Notes under the pieces: model-generated
Databases searched by the model: none
What the model was told of the DNA's origin: nothing
The model's input: the letters and a program-made list of their open reading frames with translations, nothing else
Position numbers and translations under genes: made by a program
In this document: positions 1 through 5,853 of the stretch, piece after piece
Numbering within the stretch: the first letter of the stretch is position 1
How the letters are laid out: each line of letters starts with the position of its first letter
NCBI GenBank assembly: GCA_937919165.1
Contig: CALFPO010000072.1
Location: 1-27,385 of the forward strand
DNA: 27,385 nucleotides
Direction of reading: 5' to 3'
From: an uncultured Bacillota bacterium
GTDB taxonomy: Bacteria > Bacillota_I > Bacilli_A > Erysipelotrichales > Erysipelotrichaceae

Positions 1-233
1 CTCGGTTGATTTCTTTTCCTCGCCCTACTTAGATGTTTCAGTTCAGGCGGTTCCCTACATATACCTATTTATTCAGCATATGTTACACGATCTTCAATCG
101 TGTGGGTTGCCCCATTCGGAGATCTGCGGATATAACGCTTGCTTACAACTCCCCGCAGCTTTTCGCAGTTAACCACGTCCTTCATCGGCTCCCAGTGCCA
201 AGGCATTCCCCTTGCGCTCTTCTTAGCTTGACC
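1..233 (-). rRNA. 23S ribosomal RNA, 5' end (partial)
   Basis: The reverse complement of this stretch reads as the conserved 5' end of bacterial 23S rRNA. It begins GGTCAAGCTAAGAAGAGCGC and continues through the highly conserved AATGCCTTGGCAC, GAGCCGATGAAGGACG and GGGGCAACCC-type segments. The gene runs off the left edge of the window, so only about 230 nt of domain I are present. The 5' boundary at 233 is by analogy with Bacillus 23S and could be off by a few bases. It follows three tRNA genes and a spacer, but no 16S gene precedes the tRNAs. Confidence 0.95.
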
Positions 234-586
234 TTTTTGGTCGTCGTCTTTCGACGACGATTATGTGATCCTCTTTGTTCTCATTCGACAAAATAAATAG
301 TTTTGTTACCCTATTTCTTTCTAACATATACGGCTTTTCAAGACGGTCGCCGTATATGCCTATCTCTCGTTTGTCTTTTCTTTCTTTATTCAGTTTTCAA
401 GGTACATACCCCGGTCTCTTTTGAAAACCGGATTTCAACATTCAACATCCGCTGAGTGCTGAAATCTGTCTTTCAAACACCTATTCACTTCTCCGAAAAA
501 GTGGTGGGCTCAAATGGACTCGAACCTACTCCCGTAGAAGCTTATGTTCTCGCCCCTTTGTTCCCCTTTTTCGTTTTTCGAAAAAG
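234..586 (-). other. spacer between tRNA-Ile and 23S rRNA
   Basis: Non-coding spacer transcribed toward the 23S gene. On the minus strand it contains the ACCTTGAAAACTGAATA motif (around 398-415) that is typical of Firmicute 16S-23S spacers, and a similar TTGAAATCCGGTTTTCAAAAG segment is split around 418-440. Next to the 23S 5' end lies a hairpin, with arms 241-248 and 253-260 (TCGTCGTC/GACGACGA). Near the tRNA end is a 3' tRNA-Ile fragment described separately. No protein gene is supported here: the open frames are by-products of RNA genes. Confidence 0.8.

Positions 587-611
<25 letters not shown>
494..611 (-). repeat. 33-bp direct repeat; 3' tRNA-Ile fragment
   Basis: The 33 bases at 494-526 recur exactly at 579-611. 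The second copy is the T-arm and acceptor 3' strand, with CCA, of the complete tRNA-Ile at 587-663 plus eight bases of its trailer. The first copy (tRNA-like part 502-526) diverges from tRNA just before the variable loop and no matching 5' acceptor strand can be found. It is therefore a tRNA remnant rather than a fourth tRNA. The two copies are offset by 85 bp, which fits a partial tandem duplication or replacement of a neighbouring tRNA body. Confidence 0.8.
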
Positions 612-663
<52 letters not shown>

Positions 664-667
664 GTTT

Positions 668-743
668 TGGTGGAGATTAGCGGGATCGAACCGCTGACCC
701 CCTGCTTGCAAAGCAGGTGCTCTCCCAGCTGAGCTAATGCCCC
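668..743 (-). tRNA. tRNA-Ala (TGC anticodon) with mismatched acceptor stem
   Basis: 76 nt on the minus strand with encoded CCA. The anticodon stem-loop CCTGC-TTTGCAA-GCAGG gives anticodon TGC, and T-arm AGCGG/CCGCT pairs fully. The acceptor 5' strand is GGGGCAT and the 3' strand AATCTCC. Pairs 1-72, 2-71, 4-69 and 7-66 hold and the alanine identity pair G3-U70 is kept, but 5-68 (C-U) and 6-67 (A-A) do not pair. tRNA-Ala plus tRNA-Ile is the usual content of a 16S-23S spacer. Confidence 0.92.
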
Positions 744-754
744 AGGCAAATAAA

Positions 755-831
755 TGGTGGGCCTGATAAGACTTGAACTTGCGACCTCGCCCTTATCAGG
801 GGCGCGCTCTAACCACCTGAGCTACAGGCCC
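755..831 (-). tRNA. tRNA-Ile (GAT anticodon), promoter-proximal copy
   Basis: 77 nt on the minus strand with encoded CCA. Acceptor strands GGGCCTG/CAGGCCC pair perfectly, and the anticodon arm CGCCC-CTGATAA-GGGCG carries GAT. The T-stem GCAAG/CTTAT has one mismatch (C-A) and one G-U pair. It is the first gene of the transcript: the predicted start is about 18 nt upstream. Confidence 0.94.
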
Positions 832-855
832 ACAACACACTAATCGTGCTTTATT

Positions 856-884
856 ATTTTACTTTATACTATCAATAATGTCAA
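856..884 (-). promoter_or_regulatory. promoter of tRNA-Ile/Ala/Ile-23S unit
   Basis: On the minus strand a perfect -35 box TTGACA (879-884) is followed after 17 nt by TAAAAT (856-861). The expected transcription start is near 849, only about 18 nt before the first tRNA. This is the best sigma-70-type (SigA) promoter in the window and lies exactly where a 16S gene would otherwise be. Confidence 0.85.
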
Positions 885-917
885 ATAGGTTTGAGAAAAA
901 AAACATCATAAACAATG

Positions 918-926
918 TGGTAAAAT
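918..926 (+). promoter_or_regulatory. extended -10 promoter for the 934 operon
   Basis: TGG-TAAAAT at 918-926 matches an extended -10 element. No good -35 lies 16-18 nt upstream. The expected start is about 933, next to the ATG at 934, so the message would be leaderless. The promoter is divergent from the rRNA promoter, with the two -10 boxes about 60 bp apart. Confidence 0.6.
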
Positions 927-933
927 TACTAAT

Positions 934-1602
934 ATGAAAAAAGGGACAATTATGGCATCAATATTGGGCATTTTCCTGCTTCTTTGCGGCTTTACATTAT
1001 ATGAAAACAGCAATGAGGAATATGCTTTCAATATCAATGATCTCTATGACTACCATAAGGAATTCGATTCCAAAGAGATAGAGGTATGTGCCTCAAACGG
1101 CACCAAGACCTATATGGATTATAGGATGACGACCGTCAGGAGTTCGGCTCAGTACAAGTTTCTGAGAAATGAGTGTACGGTCGATGATGTCACAGGTTTC
1201 CTTTATGACAAGGATGGCTTCATTGCGGTGGCTTTGGGATCGTTCTATGGCACGATCGGCGATCGCTTCTATTTCACATTGGATAGCGGTGTTGTCTTGC
1301 CGCTAGTAAAGGGCGAAGAGAAGGCCGATGTAGATACCGACAGCAGAGGCTGCTACCATACGATCGATGACAGCATCATCGAATTCGTGATCGATGAGGA
1401 CATCGCTTCAACCTTCTTCTGGAGCAATGACAATGGTTTGCCGCTTAACGGCAACTACAACAACTACCCATTGCTTGCGGGAGAGATCGTCAAGGTAGAA
1501 AAGGTTCTGGATACTAGACGCAAGGGATACTTCTCCCTTCATAGGACAAACGACTTCTATCCAGATATCTTCAATATATTCTCGTATGGCATTGGATACT
1601 AA
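934..1602 (+). CDS. secreted or membrane-anchored protein of unknown function
   Basis: 222 residues. Residues 5-22 form one hydrophobic segment after MKKG, so it is either a signal peptide or an N-terminal anchor. LLLC at 15-18 is a poor lipobox because the residue before Cys is not small. The rest is predicted to lie outside the cell. A stretch around residues 95-150 (GSFYGTIGDRFYF, GEEKADVDTDSRG, DSIIEFVID) has a pattern I associate with secreted Firmicute proteins of unknown function, but I cannot name the family. There is no ribosome binding site before ATG 934 and an extended -10 ends 7 nt before it, suggesting a leaderless start. Its 3' end overlaps miaA by 17 nt, so the two are very likely cotranscribed. 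Function unknown. Confidence 0.8.
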   Translation: MKKGTIMASILGIFLLLCGFTLYENSNEEYAFNINDLYDYHKEFDSKEIEVCASNGTKTYMDYRMTTVRSSAQYKFLRNECTVDDVTGFLYDKDGFIAVALGSFYGTIGDRFYFTLDSGVVLPLVKGEEKADVDTDSRGCYHTIDDSIIEFVIDEDIASTFFWSNDNGLPLNGNYNNYPLLAGEIVKVEKVLDTRRKGYFSLHRTNDFYPDIFNIFSYGIGY

Positions 1603-2479
1603 GGTGCTTGTGATAGCTGGGCCTACAGCTGTAGGCAAGACAGACTTTGGCATAGACTGCGCCAAGGCTTTTGATGGTGAGATAATCTCTGGCGATTCGA
1701 TCCAGATATATAGAGGATTGGATATAGGAAGCGGCAAGGCAACAAAGGAAGAACAGGCCAAGGCCAAGCACCATCTGCTTGACATCAAGGAACCTGATGA
1801 AGGATACAGCGTCAAGGAATTCCAGGAAAAGGGCAGAGAGCTGATAGATGAGATATCAGGCAAAGGAAAGCTTCCGATCATCGTGGGTGGAACAGGTCTA
1901 TATATCAAGGCCTGCCTCTACGACTACCAGTTCATGGAAGAGAACGAGAAGGATGACCAATACGAAGATCTGAGCAATGAAGAGATCTATGAGATGCTGA
2001 AGGAAAGAGATCCCTTGGCGCTTGAGAAGATCCACGTGAATAACCGCAGAAGACTGATAAGAGCTCTCAACATCTATGAGAAGCATCATGAAGGCATCTC
2101 AGCCATCAAGGAAAGGCAGGAACATAAGCCGATATATGATGCCCTGATCATTGGCCTTGATGCAAGCAGAGAAGAGCTGTATAGACGCATCGATGAAAGA
2201 GTCGACAGGATGATCGAAAACGGACTGATCAAGGAGATAGAAGGTCTATTAGATAAAGGAATAGGCTTCGATAGCCAATGCATGCAAGGCATAGGATACA
2301 AGGAATTCAGAGAATACTTCTTAGGCGATACGAGCCTTGAGGAATGCATAGAGAAGGTAAAGATAAACAGCCGTCATTTTGCGAAGAGACAGTATACCTT
2401 CTTCAAGAATCAGTTGGATATCAAGTGGTTTACCGATAAGGAAAAGGCTCTGGAAGAGGTGAGACAATGGCTGATCTAA
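1586..2479 (+). CDS. miaA: tRNA dimethylallyltransferase MiaA
   Basis: 297 residues, close to the usual MiaA length. It transfers a dimethylallyl group to N6 of A37 in tRNAs that read codons starting with U, in the cytoplasm. The N-terminal P-loop GPTAVGKT (12-19), the following D-F-G-I-D segment, SGDSIQIYRGLDIGSGK and the VGGTGLYI motif are all family hallmarks. The C-terminal FAKRQYTFFKNQ is also typical. It starts inside the preceding gene and its end overlaps tcdA by 13 nt, so the three genes form a tight operon. The neighbouring tcdA modifies the same tRNA position in a different tRNA set. Confidence 0.96.
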   Translation: MALDTKVLVIAGPTAVGKTDFGIDCAKAFDGEIISGDSIQIYRGLDIGSGKATKEEQAKAKHHLLDIKEPDEGYSVKEFQEKGRELIDEISGKGKLPIIVGGTGLYIKACLYDYQFMEENEKDDQYEDLSNEEIYEMLKERDPLALEKIHVNNRRRLIRALNIYEKHHEGISAIKERQEHKPIYDALIIGLDASREELYRRIDERVDRMIENGLIKEIEGLLDKGIGFDSQCMQGIGYKEFREYFLGDTSLEECIEKVKINSRHFAKRQYTFFKNQLDIKWFTDKEKALEEVRQWLI

Positions 2480-3144
2480 GCAGAGTTGAAGCATTGATAG
2501 GAAAAGACAATCTTGAGCTTCTTAAAGACAAGAAGGTCATGGTGTGCGGAGTAGGAGGTGTAGGCTCGTTTGTGGCTGAGGCTTTGGCCAGAAGCGGAGT
2601 TGGACATCTGACTCTGGTGGACTTTGATGTCGTGGAGAGCTCCAATCTCAATCGCCAGCTCATGAGCGAGAAAGACAATATCGGAAAGCCTAAGGTTGAG
2701 GCCATGAAAGAAAGACTAGAGAAGGTATCCGATTGTGATATCAAGACCATGGATGCCTTCATCGATGACAGATTCACGATCGATGATGATTATGATTATG
2801 TCGTCGACTGCATCGATACGCTTACCAGCAAGTTTATTCTGGTCAAGCTATGTCATGAAAAGGACATACCGATCATCTGTTCATTGGGCAGCGCCAAGCG
2901 CATAAATCCCGAAAACATCAGACATACAAGTCTGGACAAGACCAGAAATGATCCTTTAGCAAAGGCCTTCCGTGGCTTGGTCAAGAAGGAAGGATACAGA
3001 AAGAAGATCGATGTCGTATATGTCGATACGCCACCGATCAGAAACGGCAGCGAGATTCTTGGTTCTACGATGTTTGTGGCAGGTAGCGTAGGACTATATA
3101 TAGCTTCAATAGTGTTCGAGAAACTGATGGAGGATAAGAAATGA
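2467..3144 (+). CDS. tcdA: tRNA threonylcarbamoyladenosine dehydratase (TcdA/CsdL, ThiF-E1 fold)
   Basis: 225 residues, a single ThiF/E1-like adenylating domain. In known members this enzyme uses ATP to cyclise t6A37 to ct6A37 in tRNAs reading ANN codons. The nucleotide-binding GVGGVGS (28-34), the VDFDVVESSNLNRQ block (51-64) and the VDCIDT segment are diagnostic. The C-terminal region GSTMFVAGSVGLYIAS fits TcdA better than MoeB or ThiF, and no sulfur-carrier partner is nearby. It overlaps miaA upstream and shares ATGA with pepF downstream. The pairing with miaA places two position-37 modification genes in one transcript. Confidence 0.9.
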   Translation: MADLSRVEALIGKDNLELLKDKKVMVCGVGGVGSFVAEALARSGVGHLTLVDFDVVESSNLNRQLMSEKDNIGKPKVEAMKERLEKVSDCDIKTMDAFIDDRFTIDDDYDYVVDCIDTLTSKFILVKLCHEKDIPIICSLGSAKRINPENIRHTSLDKTRNDPLAKAFRGLVKKEGYRKKIDVVYVDTPPIRNGSEILGSTMFVAGSVGLYIASIVFEKLMEDKK

Positions 3145-4832
3145 AGTTCAGCGAATTCAAGTATGAAAGGCTTCAGTATGAAGATCTGAAGAAAGAGTAT
3201 GAAGAGAAGATAGAGAGACTCAAGGCTTGTGATGAGCCAGGAAAGTTCATGGAGGTCTTTGAAGAGATCAACACCTTCAGAGGACATATCCATTCCATGA
3301 CGACCATCTGCAGCATTCGTCACAACATCGACAACAGCGATGAGTTCTATGACAAGGAGAATGAATACTGGGACAACACCATGCCGCTTCTGCAGGCATA
3401 TGAGGTTGCCTTGTCCAAGATTCTGCTGCAGTGTCCATTCAAGGATAAGCTCGATATCCCTAAGACCTACTATATGATTGCCGAGAATGCCATGAAGTCC
3501 TTCTCGCCAGCAATCATCGAAGATCTGCAGGAAGAGAATAGACTATCAAGCGAATATGGCAAGCTCAAAGCCAGCGCCAAGATCGAGCTTGATGGCCAGG
3601 TATACAATCTGGCTTCCATCGGCAAGCTGATGAGCGACAATGACCGCGAGACAAGAAAGAAGGCCTATGGCGCCTATGTGAATTTCTTTGCGGAGAACGA
3701 AGAGAAGTTCGATGAGATATACGATAAGCTCGTGAAGGTCAGAGACAGAATGGCCAAGAAGCTTGGCTATCCTAACTTCACGCCGCTTGGCTACATCAGG
3801 ATGAATAGACTCGACTATGACGAGAAGATGGTTGAGAACTACCGCAATCAGGTCGTTGAATATATCGTGCCTATCGATGTGAAGCTCAGACAAAGACAGG
3901 CTAAGCGTATCGGTGTCGATGAGCTCAAGAGCTATGATCATGACTACAAGTTCAAGACCGGAAATCCTATGCCTCATGGCACCATGGATGAACTGGTTGA
4001 TGCAGCGCTCAAGATGTATACCGAGATGTCTCCTGAGACAGGTGCGTTCTTCAAGATGATGGTTGAGCAGGAGCTCTTCGATCTGCCTACAAGACCAAAC
4101 AAGGAGATGGGCGGCTATTGCACAGGCATCTATGACTACAAGGTTCCATTCATTTTCGCCAACGCCAACGGCACCAAGGGCGATGTGGATGTCTTGACCC
4201 ATGAAGCAGGACATGCCTTCCAGGCTTACTGCACCTTCAAGAACATCAGCATTCCTGATATGTGCTTCCCAACCATGGAGTGTGCGGAGATCCATTCGAT
4301 GTCCATGGAGTTCTTTGCGCATCCTTGGACCAAGCTCTTCTTCAAGGAAGATGATGTGAAATACCATTATGATCATATAAGCGAAGCGCTGATCTTCCTG
4401 CCATATGGATGTCTGGTCGATCATTTCCAGCACGAGGTATACAACCATCCAGAGATGACGCCAGAAGAGAGAAAGGCCTGCTTCAGAAGGCTAGAGAAGA
4501 TCTATATCCCTGATGCCAGCTATGAAGACTATGAGGTCTTTGAGAAAGGTGGCTACTTCTATCGCCAGGGGCATATCTTCCAGTCGCCATTCTACTATAT
4601 CGACTACACCCTGGCTCAGGTCTGCGCTCTGCAGTTCTATGTCAGAATGCTGAACAATGATCCAGATGCCTGGAAAGACTATGTCAAGATCTGTGGCTTA
4701 GGCGGAACCAAGACCTTCACCGAAATCGTCAAGGATGCAGGACTGAAGAATCCGTTTGAGGATGGATGCCTGGTTGAAGTAGCAGATATGATGTCAAAAC
4801 AACTGGAGAAGATCGACGACAGCAATCTATAG
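3141..4832 (+). CDS. M3 family oligoendopeptidase (PepF-like)
   Basis: 563 residues, the usual size for an M3B oligoendopeptidase. The zinc site HEAGH is at residues 354-358, within DVLTHEAGHAFQAY, and a third ligand Glu is expected in the downstream ECAEIHSMSME segment. The N-terminal half is the charged helical lid typical of the family. There is no signal peptide, so it is cytosolic and probably degrades short peptides to recover amino acids. The start codon overlaps the tcdA stop (ATGA), so it is translated from the same message. The gene for a double-glycine peptide follows after 35 nt. Confidence 0.94.
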   Translation: MKFSEFKYERLQYEDLKKEYEEKIERLKACDEPGKFMEVFEEINTFRGHIHSMTTICSIRHNIDNSDEFYDKENEYWDNTMPLLQAYEVALSKILLQCPFKDKLDIPKTYYMIAENAMKSFSPAIIEDLQEENRLSSEYGKLKASAKIELDGQVYNLASIGKLMSDNDRETRKKAYGAYVNFFAENEEKFDEIYDKLVKVRDRMAKKLGYPNFTPLGYIRMNRLDYDEKMVENYRNQVVEYIVPIDVKLRQRQAKRIGVDELKSYDHDYKFKTGNPMPHGTMDELVDAALKMYTEMSPETGAFFKMMVEQELFDLPTRPNKEMGGYCTGIYDYKVPFIFANANGTKGDVDVLTHEAGHAFQAYCTFKNISIPDMCFPTMECAEIHSMSMEFFAHPWTKLFFKEDDVKYHYDHISEALIFLPYGCLVDHFQHEVYNHPEMTPEERKACFRRLEKIYIPDASYEDYEVFEKGGYFYRQGHIFQSPFYYIDYTLAQVCALQFYVRMLNNDPDAWKDYVKICGLGGTKTFTEIVKDAGLKNPFEDGCLVEVADMMSKQLEKIDDSNL

Positions 4833-4867
4833 AATATCGGCAATACCAATTCAGAAAGGAAACAATC

Positions 4868-5182
4868 ATGGAAACAAATGAAGAAAACAAGACATTGAGT
4901 CTAGACGACAGCCAGCTTAAGAAAGCCTGTGGCGGAATCGAATCAGAATGCAAGTATTGGTTCAGAAAATACGATAGAGTCAATACCGTCGATCGAGATG
5001 TTTACCTCAAGATAGATGAAGATATAGACACCAACGAACTGTCGACAACTGTCCAGGTCCTGCAGGTCGCAAAAGGATCAGCTAAGCCTGATTTGGGCAC
5101 AAGATTGACTCGTACCGTTCAGCAGCTATTGAATGCATATGAAAAGTACGGTGGCAATCTGAGCATGTACAAAGAGGGGTAG
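4868..5182 (+). CDS. peptide/small protein with double-glycine leader
   Basis: 104 residues. Residues 10-23 (LSLDDSQLKKACGG) match the leader that C39-type peptidase ABC transporters remove: Leu at -12 and -7, a small hydrophobic residue at -4 and Gly-Gly at -2/-1. Cleavage after Gly23 would release an 81-residue product beginning IESECKYWF, rich in charged residues and with one Cys. No processing transporter, immunity gene or modification enzyme is nearby. An AAAGGA site sits 9 nt before the ATG. A bacteriocin, signalling peptide or secreted RiPP precursor are all possible. A cytosolic protein with a chance GG motif is the alternative. Confidence 0.7.
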   Translation: METNEENKTLSLDDSQLKKACGGIESECKYWFRKYDRVNTVDRDVYLKIDEDIDTNELSTTVQVLQVAKGSAKPDLGTRLTRTVQQLLNAYEKYGGNLSMYKEG

Positions 5183-5184
5183 AA

Positions 5185-5195
5185 ACTCCATCAAT
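5185..5195 (+). repeat. left copy of 11-bp direct repeat (target-site duplication)
   Basis: ACTCCATCAAT at 5185-5195 recurs exactly at 5636-5646. Each copy abuts one inverted end of the 440-bp segment between them, which is the arrangement left by transposition. Confidence 0.8.
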
Positions 5196-5277
5196 GTTTA
5201 ACTGAAATTAACGGTTGATAGGTTTTTCAAAAACATAAATAAGCCAATAAATAAAGCATTTTATTAAAAAAAATAAA

Positions 5278-5309
5278 AAGGTTAGAATATTGCATTAGAT
5301 TCTAACCTT
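5278..5309 (-). terminator. bidirectional hairpin terminator inside the cassette
   Basis: Perfect 11-bp stem AAGGTTAGAAT/ATTCTAACCTT with a 10-nt loop. On the minus strand it is followed by TTTTATTTTTTTTAA, so it ends the small membrane protein transcript. On the plus strand the T-run is weaker (CTTTTAATT). Confidence 0.85.
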
Positions 5310-5332
5310 CTTTTAATTCGATAAATCAAGAT

Positions 5333-5548
5333 TTATCTATTTGTTTTCTTTTTATAAATATAGCCAACACAAGCAAATACAAAAGCAGGTAATACAAATT
5401 CAACTGCTCTTAATAGTATATTTACATAAAATGGTGCTGATGTGGTAATTGGATTGTAATTAGAATAATCAACAATTGTTAAAATAATAAATGCACATAC
5501 CATCAATATAGAAATTAAACACAAATACTTATATACTTTTTTATTCAT
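5333..5548 (-). CDS. small membrane protein of unknown function (cassette cargo)
   Basis: 71 residues starting at MNKKVYKYLC. I chose this start because GGAG lies 5-8 nt upstream (5554-5557). A longer frame starting at 5590 has no such site and would begin at the -10 region. Two hydrophobic segments, about residues 8-26 (LCLISILMVCAFIILTIVD) and 41-64 (VNILLRAVEFVLPAFVFACVGYIY), are joined by a short polar loop and followed by a basic tail KKKTNR. That predicts a two-pass membrane protein. It is the only gene in the 440-bp mobile cassette. The function is unknown: a toxin-like or immunity-like small membrane protein would be possible, but nothing here decides it. Confidence 0.6.
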   Translation of the reverse strand: MNKKVYKYLCLISILMVCAFIILTIVDYSNYNPITTSAPFYVNILLRAVEFVLPAFVFACVGYIYKKKTNR

Positions 5549-5581
5549 ATATTCTCCACAAATTCTAATTTGATTATTTAT

Positions 5582-5587
5582 ATTATA
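5582..5587 (-). promoter_or_regulatory. -10 box of the cassette gene
   Basis: On the minus strand TATAAT is preceded by TTTTG and lies about 34 nt before the chosen start codon. No convincing -35 box is seen. It is within the mobile cassette, so the gene carries its own expression signals. Confidence 0.45.
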
Positions 5588-5635
5588 CAAAATAGCATAA
5601 CTATAATTTTCATCAACCGATTCTTTCAGTTAAGC

Positions 5636-5646
5636 ACTCCATCAAT
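5636..5646 (+). repeat. right copy of 11-bp direct repeat (target-site duplication)
   Basis: Second copy of ACTCCATCAAT. It continues into ATTGAT, so 5641-5652 reads ATCAATATTGAT, a perfect 12-nt palindrome. The cassette joined next to the centre of this palindrome. Confidence 0.8.
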
Positions 5647-5651
5647 ATTGA

Positions 5652-5680
5652 TTGAAAAAAGCAGACAAAAGTGTTAATAT
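5652..5680 (+). promoter_or_regulatory. promoter of tRNA-Arg
   Basis: TTGAAA (5652-5657) and TAATAT (5675-5680) are 17 nt apart, and a TGT precedes the -10. The expected start is near 5687, a few bases before the tRNA at 5694. The -35 begins six bases after the right direct repeat of the mobile cassette. Confidence 0.65.
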
Positions 5681-5693
5681 ACTTTTGCGTTGT

Positions 5694-5770
5694 GTCCACG
5701 TAGCTCAGCCGGATAGAGCATCCGCCTTCTAAGCGGACGGTCGAAGGTTCGAATCCCTCCGTGGACGCCA
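5694..5770 (+). tRNA. tRNA-Arg (TCT anticodon)
   Basis: 77-nt cloverleaf with encoded CCA. Acceptor strands GTCCACG/CGTGGAC pair perfectly, the anticodon arm TCCGC-CTTCTAA-GCGGA carries TCT and the T-loop is TTCGAAT. It decodes AGA and AGG, the arginine codons that dominate in the neighbouring genes. Confidence 0.96.
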
Positions 5771-5780
5771 CTTGTAAAAT

Positions 5781-5803
5781 AAGCCTTCTTGCAAGGCTTT
5801 TTG
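5781..5803 (+). terminator. terminator after tRNA-Arg
   Basis: Stem AAGCCTT/AAGGCTT with a 5-nt loop followed by TTTTG, ending the monocistronic tRNA-Arg transcript. Confidence 0.8.
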
Positions 5804-5823
5804 TATAGCTTTTCGCACTTGTT

Positions 5824-5832
5824 TGGTAAAAT
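5824..5832 (+). promoter_or_regulatory. extended -10 promoter of the Na/Pi transporter gene
   Basis: TGG-TAAAAT, identical to the extended -10 at 918-926. The expected start near 5839-5840 leaves a very short leader containing GGAGG (5842-5846). That leader also reads as a five-codon frame, ATG 5840 to TGA 5857, whose stop overlaps the transporter start. Confidence 0.5.
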
Positions 5833-5853
5833 TATATAGATGGAGGATGATCT

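Larger units (their letters stand above)
5196..5635. mobile_element. 440-bp non-autonomous mobile cassette carrying one small membrane protein gene
   Basis: The two ends are imperfect inverted repeats of 24 nt (5196-5219 and 5612-5635) that agree at 20 positions. Both contain TTAACTGAAA, a 4-nt variable part, and CGGTTGAT. They are directly flanked by the 11-bp direct repeat ACTCCATCAAT. Inside are a minus-strand gene for a 71-residue membrane protein, a -10 box for it and a strong hairpin terminator. No transposase is present, so movement would need one supplied from elsewhere. The interior is visibly more AT-rich than the flanking genes. The element lies between a double-glycine peptide gene and the promoter of tRNA-Arg. 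Confidence 0.78.

Noticed and set aside
502..575. A possible fourth tRNA in the spacer
   Set aside because: Only the T-arm and acceptor 3' strand are present. No matching 5' acceptor strand, D-arm or anticodon arm can be drawn.
3546..4448. A 300-codon minus-strand frame
   Set aside because: It is antisense to the catalytic part of the M3 peptidase, has no ribosome binding site or recognisable domain, and arises from the codon bias of the peptidase gene.
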